DNA of 64,000 nt, from positions 80,001-144,000 of the forward strand of contig JAEMWC010001513.1 of the NCBI GenBank assembly GCA_016490735.1, in the 5' to 3' direction. Of this stretch, positions 21,943 through 34,746 are shown one piece after another; positions within the stretch are counted from its first letter, which is position 1; every line of letters begins with the position of its first letter. Both the position numbers and the translations under genes were made by a program. The notes below the pieces were generated by a model. That model was not told where the DNA came from, made no database searches, and was given only the letters and a program-made list of their open reading frames with translations. The DNA comes from Pachyseris speciosa. Its lineage: Eukaryota > Cnidaria > Anthozoa > Scleractinia > Pachyseridae.

Positions 21943-24900
21943 TAGCCTGCAAAGTAGTTTAGGAGCTGAACAACCGAAAAAAAATTGTTATTGCCAGTGT
22001 AGGAAAAACTATGAATAGTAGTGAAACCTGGAACCTAATTGTTTGCCTGGGTTATATTCTTTAAAAACCGTGATTTCAAATTGCCCTATCTTGAAAATAA
22101 GTAAGGAAATTGCACCACTACGTCATCATCTCATATTCTTTCCTGGCTTCAAATGCAGACTTTTACGTCATGTATATGTAAATATTCTAACTTATATTAA
22201 TTATTTTTTTTCTCCTTAAAATATGTTTTTCATGTCCCTATTACGAGTAAGTAACACCAATAATATGGGTGGTCACCTTGCTCGTTTCTTTGCAACGTGA
22301 CGACAAAGGGGCATTTCGGTTGACAAAGCTCAATTTGATCAAGGCAAATACGCCTTGTTTCTGAAGTGCGCGCTGAATGACGACGTAAATTGTGCACAGT
22401 AAGGATGCGCCCCGCAATTGTCAGTAGTCCACCTTCAACTTTGAAGAGAAGCAAAAAAAGACATTCACAGAGCAAGTGATTTTCCTCTGCCGTCGCCATT
22501 GCCAGCAGTCTAAATTCATTTATATATTTTGCAAATTTCGCTGAAATTTTTAACATGAAAATAAAATTTCATAATTTATGACTTTTGCTTTGTTCCCGAT
22601 TTTCATATATTGCTCGATTAAAGTGCCTATGAAGCACTAATTTTAAAGTTTACCCCTAAAAACGCAAAATTTGAGGTGCTCGTTATTAAAATTAGCGATT
22701 TTACGAGCGTTTGAAGTTGGGCTATTTTGCCTTTAAAAATGGTCAGGGGTCTGGGTCGAGTTTATTCGCGAAATTCTATGATGTGACGTCATTTTGGGTA
22801 GAAAAATGTGTTTGCGCTTAAGAAATATAGTGAAATAGTTGGAATACTTGTCCCAAAATTACGTCACAGCTACTGTCACGTGTCTTTTTGCCCGCGCGAT
22901 TCAAATGCCATTTTTGAGGGCAAAATAGCCCAACTTCAAACGCTTGTAAGATCGCCAATTTTAATCAAGAGCACCTCAAATTTTGGAATGTTTAGGTTTA
23001 TGGATTAAACTTTAAAATTAGCGAGAAACAAAATTCGCTTCATAGGCACTTCAAAGTGTCTGCAACCATTAACCGACATTATCGTGTTTGACACTTTCTA
23101 AGTTTAGTAGAGTGTTTTCCCATGACTTCACGGCGGCCATATTGCTGTCCCAAAACAAAGAAACGGTGGCCATGTCGGTATCCCAAACTGAACATCTTGA
23201 AATAGAACACTACTTTTTATGCAAATACTTTCTTTTGTTTCAGTAAACCAATATGGCGGATAGTCACGTGAATGAAAACGCTGTATAGCTCTCTCTGAGT
23301 CACGTATTTTTTTATTGTCCTTGTTTTCATTAGCATGCCAATTAGTATCGTGTAGGTATTAGTCAGTTGTTTCACCCTGCTCCATAACTGACGATGCCAG
23401 TAGAAACCACTGAAACATATCTTCATTAAAGCTCTCAAAATTTGAACCCAAGGTAATCACTCTGACCCTTTCACAACCGACGGAAACAACGCAATGAGCC
23501 GACGCCAAGCGCGCGAAAATGCACGTCTGCAAGTCACGATTGGTTTGGTTTTGCTTCTCATTGGTTGAGTTTTTTCTTTTACCAGTCACAGAACGACGTG
23601 AAGCAAAAGCGAGGCAAACGCGAATTACTTTCGAAAGTCAACTGAAAACCACTCCAGTCTGCATTAAATGAATGTTTGCTCCGGTAAAATCCTCACCAAT
23701 TCCACAAATGTGTGCTACTTTAAGGAAACAGTTAACTAACGCATCGCGTGACAATTCCCCATGTGCAAAATCTCATTGAGTTCCATTATTTTCCGTGGTT
23801 AATTCTATCACAAGAAAACCATTTGTGCTAATATTAATTTTACACCGACCAAGGCCTTAAAATACTTGACTTCGTCCGACGATATTGGACTTTAGTAACA
23901 AGGTCCAACTTTATTTGTACTTTGCTGTTGACTAATTAACATCAACAATTATAGCTCACAATATATCTCACCATTAACAGCTTGATGAGAATTTAGTTTG
24001 AAAATGTTCTCTCCTGCAGGAAATGTTTGCGGTTTAAATCCATGCTTAAATGGAGCGACATGTACGAACTTGCCTGATGCCAAGTATAGTTGCCGCTGCA
24101 CGATAAGTTGGAAAGGGAAAAGATGTGACGGTACAGATATTTCCTAAAATTTTATTTATATATCATGTCACGGGAACAATACAGGAAAGCCGTTGAATAT
24201 TCCGAATATGGTTATTGGTTGAGGCTAATGGCGTCACGATCAACAATTAGGAGACAAAAATATTTGATGCGTTGTAATCAAGAATACTTGTTATACACTG
24301 TATTTATGTGTTTTGATTGTGAATAACTAATTTTTCACTGTTAATATAAAATGAAAGAAGGGTTTATACTTTTTTTTTCTCAAAACGCAAGATTAATTCT
24401 TTAGCTAGATATTAAAATATGCAACTGTTGCGTAGCCTGCGTCGCAAACGTTAACTAATCCCGGTTAGTAACGTCTGCGAAGCAGCGCCAAATTCCTTGT
24501 TCTGTACCAGAATTTGATTACATGCTGTGATTGGCTCGTCAACAAAAGGCTTTCAGGTTGACGAGCCAATCATAACGCGTACTCAAATTCTGGTACAGAA
24601 CAAGGAATTTGGCGCTGCTTCGCAGACGTTACTAACCGGGGTTAGTTTACGTCTACTACGCAGGCTACTGTTGCGTGAGTACAGAATTCTTAAAAATTCT
24701 TCTCGAAAGCAATCATGCCAACGAAAAGAACCTTCAAAACCTGACAAATCCAGTTTACAGTCTTCAAGTGAAGTATTTTAACCGAAACTAGAAGTTTTGG
24801 TTTCGTCAACAGAAGCCTAATCGATTTTTATCCTGAATTGCCATTAATTGTTACAAGTAAGAAAACCTTCGACCGGCACAACTATTAGGCCCCGTTTATA

Positions 24901-25142
24901 CGGAGAAAAGTTGTCCCGGGTAAGAGGGTCACCCTCCCAGCCGAGGCAAATTTAGCGATCGTTTATATGAGGAAAAATTGACCCTTTTTCCCGAGCCAGC
25001 ACCACTCGCGCATGCTCTGATTGTCTCACCTTGACCAGAGTTGACCCGGCTAGGCGAGCCAAAGTGTTTACATGGAGAAAAGTTGGCTCGGCTAGGAGGG
25101 TGACCCTACCATCGAAAGAGGGTGACCCGGCTAGGAGGGTCA

Positions 25143-25180
<38 letters not shown>

Positions 25181-28100
25181 CGGTTCGCCAAGTTTTGTAA
25201 GGAAATGTAGGAAAAGTTGGCTCGCCCAGGGTAGCTCGGGTAGGCGGGTGACCCTTCTACCAGGGACAACTTTTCTCCATATAAACGGGGCCTTAGATAC
25301 TAAACCTTAATAGGGATGGCAAGTGGTTGAACGGCTTGCGACCCAGAAAAGTCGCGAAGTTTGATCTCTTTGTTAAATAAGCACACACTCACACATAAGA
25401 CGAGGCATAGCTCTGTCGCGTCCGGCACTTTTCTTTAAGCGTTGTGTGGTTATCATAATTACTTTCGTTTTGCAGAAAGGACAGCGTGTTATTCGAATCC
25501 TTGTTTGAACGGAGGAAACTGCACAGACGAAAAAGGTTCAGGAATGTACATTTGCCATTGTGCCAGTGATTGGATAGGAAAAAACTGTGCCGGTAAGCGC
25601 GAATTCTCTTTTCTCTTTTATGATGTTGTTTGCTTCTCGGTTTCTCTCTTTGTTTGTTCGTCCAGTTTCGAGTTTGCCGTGACCACTAAATAAAAGCCCT
25701 GATAATGCATTTTTATGGGTTTAGCCTCCATCTGAAGTGGATATATAATTAACAAATTCAAGAGAGAAGATGACCGGTGTACAACTTACCCTGTCTATTG
25801 TTTAGTTCTTTAAATTTTAGGCACCTTTCCACCGGTATTTGTAAATGTTGTACGTTACATCGACACTAACCCTGCATCGACGTGTCAATGGTGTTCAGCA
25901 GTTATTTTAAATAAGAAAAGGGACTATTGCATTATTCTTACTCCGTTTAAGTGCCAAAGCTAAAAAAAATGAGTAAATGCCAGAAGGGAGCAGTGGCTTT
26001 GTTGGAATTGTCATATTGTCTTGGTCAGTTATCGACATATAGGTCAGCCAAACCGCTATTAACACTGCGAACTTCATTGAAAACACCTTTTAAAGATGGT
26101 TTAGCGAGGTATCCAGAGGCACTAGTTTTACCCAGGAACGGAAGATTGAGGTTCTCATTATCAGTGTCGTCTTTGTCATCATTACCACTGCCGTTGTCGT
26201 TGTCATGATAATTGTCGTTTGTTGTTGCTCTTGTTGCTGTTCCTTTAGTTTGTTTGTTGTTTCCGCAAAAACATGCTGCTCAAATTAACCTGGAATATCC
26301 TGTTTACAATTGATTTTATTTGGCTAAGCTAAGCCCAGTGTGCATGATATTCTTTCAAAAGATATCACGACAATAAGTCACGTGTTGCTTTAGATTGTTA
26401 GAACTCAGTTATGCTTGTGCTTTTTTCGAGCTATTTCCCACGATGAAAACTGCATGCAGCCCAAGCAAAGAAGCAAAGGCTAAGAAAAGAGAATAGCTTT
26501 TTTCCCCGGTGCTAGTACTTACACTTGCAGTGGTGCTCATCTAGTGTCGTTTCTCGAACGATTTTTGCTATCGTTGAGCCTGTCCCTTAGGTGCGAATCA
26601 ACTTGTGCCTACGATTGCGCCAGCGCTTAAGTAGCTGGTAAAAACAACTGAGATGGCTTTCAACATCATGTGACTAATAGACTGCTAGCAGTCTCTATTC
26701 GGATACTCGAAAGTGTAGGCCTTCAACAGAGCAGCAACACTGGAGCGAGAAGAAATAAGAAAACGGAAACTGGGACCCTTGAGCTCGTTTGCTCCAGGTT
26801 TCGGCTTTTTTCGCCCGCCTTCTCAGCTTTCCAGAAAGGGACGGCCAGCAACGTTACTTATGGCTTAACTCTAAATAGGTTACCTCCGTTTGTTATATTG
26901 ATATCACTGTTTCTTTTTTTTTCCTTGTTTCCAGAACCGAATTCCAAAGGCTTAGAAGTTTCTACAATATTGGGATCCAAAAAACTACTTTTGGGTAATT
27001 TAACCAGTTATCTAAGACCCGTGGCGCGGAATGGATATCACTGGGCAATATGCTGGCGTGCTTCTCAAGATGGCTGGGCTCCCGCGAGGTTCCATTCCTT
27101 GTGTGATGGAAAAGGTCCCACTGTCACCATTGTTAAAGCGAAAGAGTACATATTTGGAGGATACACCAGCGCCTCATGGAGTAAGTAATTTTAGCTCAGT
27201 TGTTTTGAATCATTTTCAACCTACCCCTCTAAGCGCGTGCGCAATGTCACCACAAGAAAATGGTATTTGGAGGATATCTTTATTGATAACACTGATCAAA
27301 GACAATTTTATAATTTAACTTATCCCTATCCCATCCCTATCCCATCCCTATCCCTATCCCTATCTTTATCCCTATCCCAATCCTATCCCTATCCCTATCC
27401 CTATCCCTATCCCTATCCCTATCCCTATCCCTATCCCTATCCCTATCCCTATCCCTATCTCTATCCCTATCCCTATCCCTATCCCTATCCCTATCTCTAT
27501 CCCTATCCCTATCCCTATCCCTATCTCTATCCCTATCCCTATCCCTATCCCTATCCCTATCCCTATCCCTATCCCTATCCCTATCCCTATCCCTATCCCT
27601 ATCCCTATCCCTATCCCTATCCCTATCCCTATCTCTATCCCTATCCCTATCCCTATCTCTATCTCTATCCCTATCCCTATCCCTATCCCTATCCCTATCC
27701 CTATCCCTATCCCTATCTCTATCCCTATCCCCATCCCTATCCCTATCTCTATCCCTATCCCCATCCCTATCCCTATCCCTATCCCTTACCTATCAATATC
27801 TCTATCCCTATTCCTATCTCTATCCCTATCCCTATCCCTATCTCTATCCCTATCTCTATCCCTACCACTATCCCTATCCCCATCCCTATCCCTATCGCTA
27901 TCTCTATCCCTATCCCTATCACTATCCCTATCCCTATCTCTATCCCTATCCTTATCCCTATCCCATCCCTATCCCTATCTCTATCCCTATCCCTATCCCT
28001 ATCTCTATCTCTATCCCTATCCCCTATCCCTATCCCTATCCCTATCCCTATCCCTATCCCATCCCTATCTCTATCTCTATCCCGATCCCTATCCCTATCC

Positions 28101-30599
28101 CTATCCCTATCCCTATCCCTATCTCTATCCCTATCCCTATCCCTATCTCTATCTCTATCCCTATCCCTATCCCTATCCCTATCCCTATCCCTATCACTAT
28201 CCCTATCTCTATCCCTATCCCTATCCCTATCCCTATCTCTATCCCTATCCCTATCCCTATCCCATCCCTATCTCTATCTCTATCCCTATCCCTATCCCTA
28301 TCCCTATCCCTATCCCATCCCTATCTCTATCTCTATCCCTATCCCTATCCCTATCTCTATCCCTATCCCTATCCCTATCCCTATCCCTATCATTTTCTCT
28401 ATTCCTATCCCTCTCCCTATCCCTATCCCTATCCCTATCCCTATCCCTATCCCTATCCCTATCCCTATCCCTATCCCTATCCCTTCCCTTTCTCTATTCC
28501 TATCCCTATCCCTATCCCTTCCCTATCCCTATCTCTATCCCTATCCCTATCCCTATCTCTATCTCTATCCCTATCCCTATCCCTATCCCTATCCCTATCC
28601 CTATCCCATCCCTATCTCTATCCCTATCCCTATCCCTATCCCTATCTCTATCTCTATCCCTATCCCTATCCCTATCTCTATCCCTATCCCTATCCCTATC
28701 CCTATCTTTATCTCTATCCCTATCCCTATCCCGATCTCTATCTCTATCTCTATCCCTATCCCTATCCCTATCCCTATCCCTATCCCATCCCTATCTCTAT
28801 CTCTATCCCTATCCCTATCCCTATCCCTATCCCTTTCCCTATCCCTATCCCTATCCCTTTCTCTATTCCTATCCCTATCCCTATCCCTTCCCTATCCCTA
28901 TCTCTATCCCTATCCCTATCCCTATCCCTATCCTTATCTCTATCCCTATCCCTATCTCTATCTCTATCTCTATCCCTATCCCTATCCCTATCCCTATCTC
29001 TATCCCTATCTCTATCTCTATCCCTATCTCTATCCCTATCCCTATCTGCATCCCTATCCCATCCCTATCCCCTATCCCTATCCCTATCTCTATCGCTATC
29101 TTTATCCCTATCCCTACCTCTATCCCATCCCTATCCCTATCCCTATCCCTATTTCTATCCCTATCTCTATCCCTATCCCTATCCCTTCCCTATCTGTATC
29201 CCTATCCCTATCTGTATCCTTATCCCATCCCTATCTCCTATCCCTATCCCTATCTCTATCCCTATCTTTATCCCTATCCCTATCTCTATCCCTATCCCTA
29301 TCCCATCCATATCCCTATCGCTATCCTATCCCTATCCCTATCCCTATCTCTATCCCTATCCCTATCCCTATCTCTGTCTCTATCCCTATCCCTATCCCTA
29401 TCTGTATCCCTATCCCTATCTCTATCCCTATCCCTATCCCTATCCCTATCCCTATCTGCATCCCTATCCCATCCCTATCCCCTTTCCCTATCCCTATCTC
29501 TATCCCTATCTTTATCCCTATCCCTATCTCTATCCCATCCCTATCCCTATCCCTATCTCTATCCCTATTTCTTCCCTATCTGTATCCGTATCCCTATCTG
29601 TATCCTTATCCCATCCCTATCTCCTATCCCTATCCCTATCCCTATCTCTATCCCTGTCTTTATCCCTATCCCTATCCCTATCCCTATCCCTATCCCATCC
29701 ATATCCCTATCCCTATCCCTATCCCTATCCCTATCCCTATCCCTCCCTCTATCCCTATCCCTAACACTATCTTTATCCCTATCCTTATCCTTATTCCACC
29801 CCTGTCTTTATCTCATCCCTATCCCATTCCTATCCTTATTCCTATCCCTATTTTGTCCCATCCCTATCCTTATCCTTATCCCATCCTTATTTAATCCCTA
29901 TGGCTATAACATCCCTATGTATATGTCTATCCTTATTCCTATCCCTTTCCCATGGCTATCCTTTTCCTTTATTAAACCCACAAAATCCACTTGAATTAAA
30001 AATAGTCAAAGCGAAAAATAAAATGCTAAAATGATATTGGGTTCAACGGACAAAAAATCGATAATTTTGAAAACATTCGCAACAAAGTTTGATTACCCCG
30101 GAAACAAGAAATCTCCTGAACAATGACATGTTGTACCCCATTTAACTGCTGTATGCCCTGACTGATTGTGATCAATGCCAGTCGACTTGGGTGAGTTTAA
30201 AGCAGTAATTGTCAAAAGCTTGGGTCAGTTAGTCTTATTTTCATATTTCTTATTTTCTCATTAGCTGACAACGACGGCTGTAAAAAAACATGGGATCCAA
30301 AAGCTTTCATATTTTCATTGGTAAACAGTGAACATAGGGGCCCGTTAAAACTGGAGCAAACAGGACGTTATACTTCTCTGGGCGAATCCATAATGAGCTG
30401 CGATTATATGGGGCCTGTGTTCGGTGCAGGAGCTGACTTTGCCATTGCGGACAAGGACTCTAATAGTTATTCACACACAAATGCTGGCCACACCTACGGT
30501 CCACCGGATTTGTATAACCAACCCGCCTCCACACGTCTCCTCGCTGGCTCCTACGAATTCATGCGAGACCAAGTAGAAACTTTCTATGAAACAACTTGA
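18366..30599 (+). CDS. Extracellular mosaic protein: unknown domain, FAMeT-like, Cys-rich, 3 EGF, TLDc
   Basis: Eight exons with compatible phases: about 18,366-19,022, 19,362-19,719, 20,043-20,180, 21,703-21,816, 24,020-24,130, 25,476-25,592, 26,935-27,180 and 30,265-30,599 (stop TGA). At least 684 codons. Exon 1 encodes an unrecognised domain ([18 protein letters not shown]) and, with exon 2, a farnesoic-acid-O-methyltransferase-like domain ([17 protein letters not shown]), a fold thought to bind ligands rather than methylate. Exon 3 is furin-like Cys-rich. Exons 4-6 are single EGF modules (CLNGGTC, CLNGATC, CLNGGNC), all phase 1-1, so they can be gained or lost cleanly. Exons 7-8 encode a TLDc domain ([31 protein letters not shown]). 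The signal-peptide exon is not found, and the first acceptor is uncertain. Extracellular role inferred from EGF modules. No frameshift seen in these exons. Confidence 0.75.
21007..21366. mobile_element. MITE with AAAGTGCCTATGA termini, copy 1
   Basis: Starts TTTAAAGTGCCTATGAGG and ends CATAGGCACTTTAAA. The interior has no ORF of note. Lies in the intron before the first EGF exon. Confidence 0.6.
21914..21942. repeat. (GA)n microsatellite
   Basis: About 13 GA units, intronic. Confidence 0.95.
22617..23057. mobile_element. MITE with AAAGTGCCTATGA termini, copy 2, long imperfect arms
   Basis: Starts TTAAAGTGCCTATGAAGC, ends CTTCATAGGCACTTCAAA. Long inverted arms run through TTGAAGTTGGGCTATTTTGC (about 22,712) and its complement GCAAAATAGCCCAACTTCAA (about 22,921). 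The centre holds GTGACGTCATTTT and a second ACGTCAC. Same terminal family as 21,007-21,366, in the neighbouring intron. Confidence 0.7.
24433..24670. mobile_element. Palindromic MITE
   Basis: Arms share GTAACGTCTGCGAAGCAGCG / CGCTGCTTCGCAGACGTTAC and AATTCCTTGTTCTGTACCAG / CTGGTACAGAACAAGGAATT, with the centre near 24,548 and outer ends CAACTGTTGCGTAGCCTGCG and CGCAGGCTACTGTTGCG. Intronic and non-coding. Confidence 0.8.
24888..25292. mobile_element. MITE with GGCCCCGTTTATA termini and TTA target duplication
   Basis: Left end GGCCCCGTTTATACGGAGAA, right end CTCCATATAAACGGGGCC, flanked by TTA on both sides (24,885-24,887 and 25,293-25,295), as expected for PIF/Harbinger-type insertions. The interior is built from repeated GGCTAGGAGGGT and GCCGAGCCAACTTTT blocks in both orientations. 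Confidence 0.75.
27318..29960. repeat. 2.6-kb CCCTAT hexanucleotide satellite in the TLDc intron
   Basis: Hundreds of CCCTAT units, with CTCTAT and CCCAT variants interspersed, in the intron between the two TLDc exons (27,181-30,264). The unit differs by one base from the telomeric CCCTAA. The array becomes more irregular toward its right end (after about 29,750). The very long Ser-Leu, Tyr-Pro and Ile-Pro ORFs across it are artefacts. Confidence 0.95.
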
Positions 30600-33099
30600 A
30601 GATTGGAGACCAGCCATGGTTGAGGTTTGAGTCTCAGCTGAGTGCCGTATTTCGATCAACAGAACTTTTAAATAATTTGTTGTTGTTGTTGTGTTGAAAG
30701 GTCATAGCTGAGAAAAAAACAATTTAGAGATTCAGTGGTAGATTGATGCAACATTACAATTATCATTATAATCATCACTATCATTTTATTATTGCCATAA
30801 TTCCGTCAATAACAAGATGTTCGAATATGTTTGGTTCTCAATAGCTCTTACTTGTGGCTTAATTGGCTGTTTCAAGTCCAAACTGTCTGATTTGACCTGT
30901 CCTAGCAGCCAATAAAAATTTAACGCTTAATGCATTAATCAATACACTTTAACTACCTAACCCATGCTAGCCAATCAAAATCAAAGAAAATTAAATTTCT
31001 TAAATGAGCAGGTTAAGACAGCTTGACAGCTTTGTTTCAGATTCTTCGTGTTCGAACCGATTCTTCATATTCGATATTTTGTATTTCATTTTTACACTTT
31101 AGAAAGTTGAGCTTTAGCTGACTATCGTATATCTATTAATAAGAAGCGTATGCGCTCTTACATTAATCTTTTTTCAATTTCTGCGTTTCTTGCATTTCGT
31201 TATGAACACAATTCATTGGTGCATGTAATGGCAAAATTCAGGGGTAATCGCCCGGCTGCTCCCTGGATTGTACTCCACTCAGTCCTATTACCATTACTTA
31301 GTGGGTTTAGCATTGGAACAAGAGTCAAGGTCGAGTGAGGATACCATACCATTCTCTTTCCCTTTTCACTCAATTCCGCGAATCGGCCACTTGTATTAAG
31401 TGGTCACGTGATTGTGTTTACTTAAAATGAAAGTTGTGACGTTTTGATCTTAAATGATTGACAGGTATTGTTCAACCGAAATAAAGTAAAACGATCTTCG
31501 TTCCAAAAAATGGCCATAGCCTGCAAATATTGATATTGTTGATGTATGATCTTTTTGGAAGTAAAGTGACATCAAGGATATAATCGATCACGGAATATAC
31601 AATTTGAATTGACAAGATAATAGCAAGTTGCAGTTTTGATCACGTGGCATGTTGAGAATCCAACGTTTAAGTCCTCCTGATTCCACCTGTGATAAACTCT
31701 GTCTCTTGAATGAGATTGGTTTCAAATTTGGGATCCACAAAAAGTTCGTTTCGGTACTCTCTGTTTCTAGTTTCAGTTTTATTTCAAATCTTAATGGGAA
31801 TGGATGATTTGACTTCTTAGTAACAGGAGCCTATCGATAAAACACGACCCTGTCATGATGTCACCAACAGGATTGATGCGCCAATCTCGCATCAATGCAC
31901 CACTTTATTTTGTACCTTTTGTGTGTTTGGGTATTTATCTACGAATTAACCACCTCCTAGTGCTGAAGATTGTGATAAGTTAGGAATTTATGATTTTTCC
32001 TCGCTTAACTCGATATTCAGAGAAGCGGTCAGTTATGTCCGGTGGTGACACGTTTTGAAGGTTAGCGTAAAACCTATATACTTTTCTTGGCAAGGGGGGG
32101 GGGGGGGGGTGCGGAAGGATTTGTTCCGAATTTTGGCTTCTTGCAGCCAAGAAATGGAATGAATTATCAAATGACATTAGAATAAAAGTAGGCACCAATG
32201 AAAAAGTAAACAGAATTAGATCGTTAAATTTCGGGGATTAGGAAATTTGTAACATTAGCTTTTTAATAGTATTTTGACTGCGGCGGTAATATTGTAATAA
32301 TAGTTTTAAATAGTTTCAATCGGTATTTAATTTGTGATTTTATCTGATGAATTGTGTTATTAGCGTTGTTTTGGTGTTAGGTTCTCATTAGTTATTAGAT
32401 GGAATACCTGTAAACTAGCTCTCAGGCTAAGTGTATATCCACGTTAAATAAAGCATGATGATGATGATGATGATGATGATGATGTGTAATTTAAAATAAT
32501 GTCCGCTAATGCTGTTGTTGTTGTTGTCGTACTGCATTTTAACTCTCTCTCGTTTTGCTTTATTTTGTTAAGCTAGAGAGGCAGCATTTTGTCGTATTCA
32601 CATTTTGTTAACGAAATAAATAAGTGCAAAACCTCTGAACCTACCCTCCTGAATCCATCCGCCTGGATTAGCATTCAGTGCTATTTGCGGGATAGAGTTG
32701 TCAATAAACTTAAAACTTGAAAATTGAAACTATCTCGTCTGTGATTAATTTTATGGCGAAGAGCTTTATTTTTCACCATGGTAACACATGTCTAATACTG
32801 TCGACCTTATATAGGACCCGAAAAACTCGAAATATGATCGAAATTGACCGACAACTGAAATCACAAGACCCGTGAAATGTGATCGACATTCCAAAAGAAA
32901 GATTATTCGTCGTCAGTAACAGCTGGGAATGTTACGCCAGCCCACAACAGGCAAGTCGTATATTCCACGGAAGGATACAAGTAATCTCGGCTTGCCAAGG
33001 CTTATTACTTGCAAGGGCGCGGTTACAGCGTGCCACGCTCAAATGAAACGTTGAGGGCGTTGCGGCGCTGTGTTACTGCACAGACACCCAAAAATTTCA
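30600..33099. repeat. 3' flank of the TLDc gene, copy 1 of a segmental duplication
   Basis: Non-coding. Landmarks such as AGTGGTCACGTGATTGTGTT (about 31,400), ATATTCAGAGAAGCGGTCA (about 32,010), ATTTTGGCTTCTTG (about 32,131) and CTACTGTCGACCT-like sequence (about 32,800) recur in the same order at 33,912-34,692 and 40,203-40,660. Also holds a short poly-G run (about 32,094-32,109) and an (ATG)n microsatellite (about 32,455-32,484). Confidence 0.6.
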
Positions 33100-33490
33100 C
33101 CGATTGTTATGTGGCCTGAAAGACCGATCTGTTATTTGGCTCCTGTTCCAAGCTGATCCTGAATGTCGTAAAATGCTTCATGGCCTTATCTCGCAGTTTT
33201 AAAAACGTTTTCCTCTGAAAACAAAAATAATTTTTCAGAGAGAATAAACCCAAATTAAGCATGTAATATCCCTTCAGAGCATTATTTCAGGAGAGCTTTG
33301 TTCTGCGATTTGCGCACTCAAATGTTCAGTGAATAGAGTCACTCAGAGCCACTGGCCCGGCAAGACGGAAATCCGCTGAAAGGGCCTAAGCCACACACTA
33401 TCCATTTGATTTTTTAATCTTGGCCTGCCACATTGAGAAAATTGATAGCGTTTTGATGTTCTGACTAACGTTTTCTCTGATCGACAGATC
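33100..33490 (+). repeat. Dispersed repeat family R1, distant copy
   Basis: Shares CTCGCAGTTTTAAAAACGTT, GAGCTTTGTTCTGCGA, CAGTGAATAGAGTC, GGAAATCCGC and GATAGCGTTTTGATGTT, in order, with 7,010-7,520. Non-coding. Confidence 0.6.
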
Positions 33491-33763
33491 GCTAATACGG
33501 ACCGTTACAGTGCGTGCAGGTATATTGGACAATCCTCGTTAAGAGACAAAACATCAATATGGCTTGGCAAAGAAACTACACTTGACTCCATTATAAACAG
33601 ACTTCTAGAATCTATGCCTGATGAACCCCAAGATAAATTTTCAGTCAAAACAAACTATTCACAGTTCTGTAGCGCTGAACACAGCCATGGTTCATCTCAT
33701 AGTGTGTTTCCACTCAGTTATTGGACAAACACCTATTCATAGATTCCAATTAGTTCGATATTA

Positions 33764-33911
33764 TTCACTTTTCATTCACAACGGTTGGCCATAATTACGG
33801 TCCAGCGGATTTGTATAGCCAAGCCGACTCCAGCCGTCTCCTGGCTGGCTCCTACCAATTCATGCCAGACGAAACAAAAACTTTCTACAAAACAACTGGA
33901 GTGGAGGTTTG
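33764..33911 (+). pseudogene. Duplicated fragment of the TLDc terminal exon
   Basis: Resembles 30,465-30,600: it contains ACGGTCCAGCGGATTTGTAT (cf. ACGGTCCACCGGATTTGTAT in the real exon) and the CGTCTCCTGGCTGGCTCCTA block. The region is followed by the same 3' flank. The acceptor and the first half of the exon are missing, so it is a pseudogene left by the segmental duplication. Confidence 0.8.
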
Positions 33912-34692
33912 AGTCTGAGATGAGTGCGTTTAGAAAGGGTTTTGTTGTTATATTGAAAGGTCATACGCTAAGACCGCAACAATTAAGAAATTTAGTGGTA
34001 GATTGATAGAACACCACAATAATAGATGTCACTATCACTATCGTTGTTGTTTTTATTATTGCCATTATTGTTGGGGTAGCATTAAAACAAGGGTTAGGGT
34101 TGAGTGATAATTGGATAAAATGTCTAGCACCCAGGCCTTTTCTTTCCCTTTTCACTATATTCTACGAATAGGTCACTTTCGTTAAGAGGTCACGTGATTG
34201 TGTTTACTTAGAATGACATGAAAAATACATTTGAATTAACAAGATAACAGCTCAAAGTTTTGGCTCTAAATCATGCTGAAAATCCAACCTGGTGGACGTG
34301 TAAGTCCTCCTTATTCCACCTGTGATAAATTATGTCAATTGGTTGAATATGGGTTCAAATTTGGAATCTGCAAAACGTTTCTTTGCACTCTCTGTTTCCA
34401 TTTCATTGTTTCTTCAAATCTTAATGAGAGTGGATCATGTGACTTCTTAGGGACAAGAGCCTGTCTGTAAAGCACGACCCCGCTATGGCGTCACCATGCA
34501 GCTGGGTTGGTGCACCACTATATTGCACATGACCCAGAAATGTGGAAAAAATGGCGGCTTTTTAACTTTTTCACATGTTAACTCTAGTGTGTCTGGATAT
34601 TTGTGTTCGAATTAACCACCTCCTAGCGATGAAGATTGTGATAAGTTTGTCCTCGCTTACCCCGATATTCAGAAAAGCGGTCATATATGTCC
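33912..34692. repeat. Segmental duplication copy 2, part 1
   Basis: Diverged, shorter version of the 3' flank of the TLDc gene. It stops at the target duplication ATATGTCC (34,685-34,692) of the foldback element, and resumes at 40,203. Confidence 0.7.
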
Positions 34693-34746
34693 ACAGGCAG
34701 CCCAGACATAATGTATGTGTAATTACAAGCTTAATGTTCTGTATAT

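Noticed and set aside
27237..29894. 885-residue ORF of Ser-Leu, Tyr-Pro and Ile-Pro repeats
   Set aside because: It is simply the hexamer satellite read through; every frame and strand stays open because CCCTAT contains no stop.
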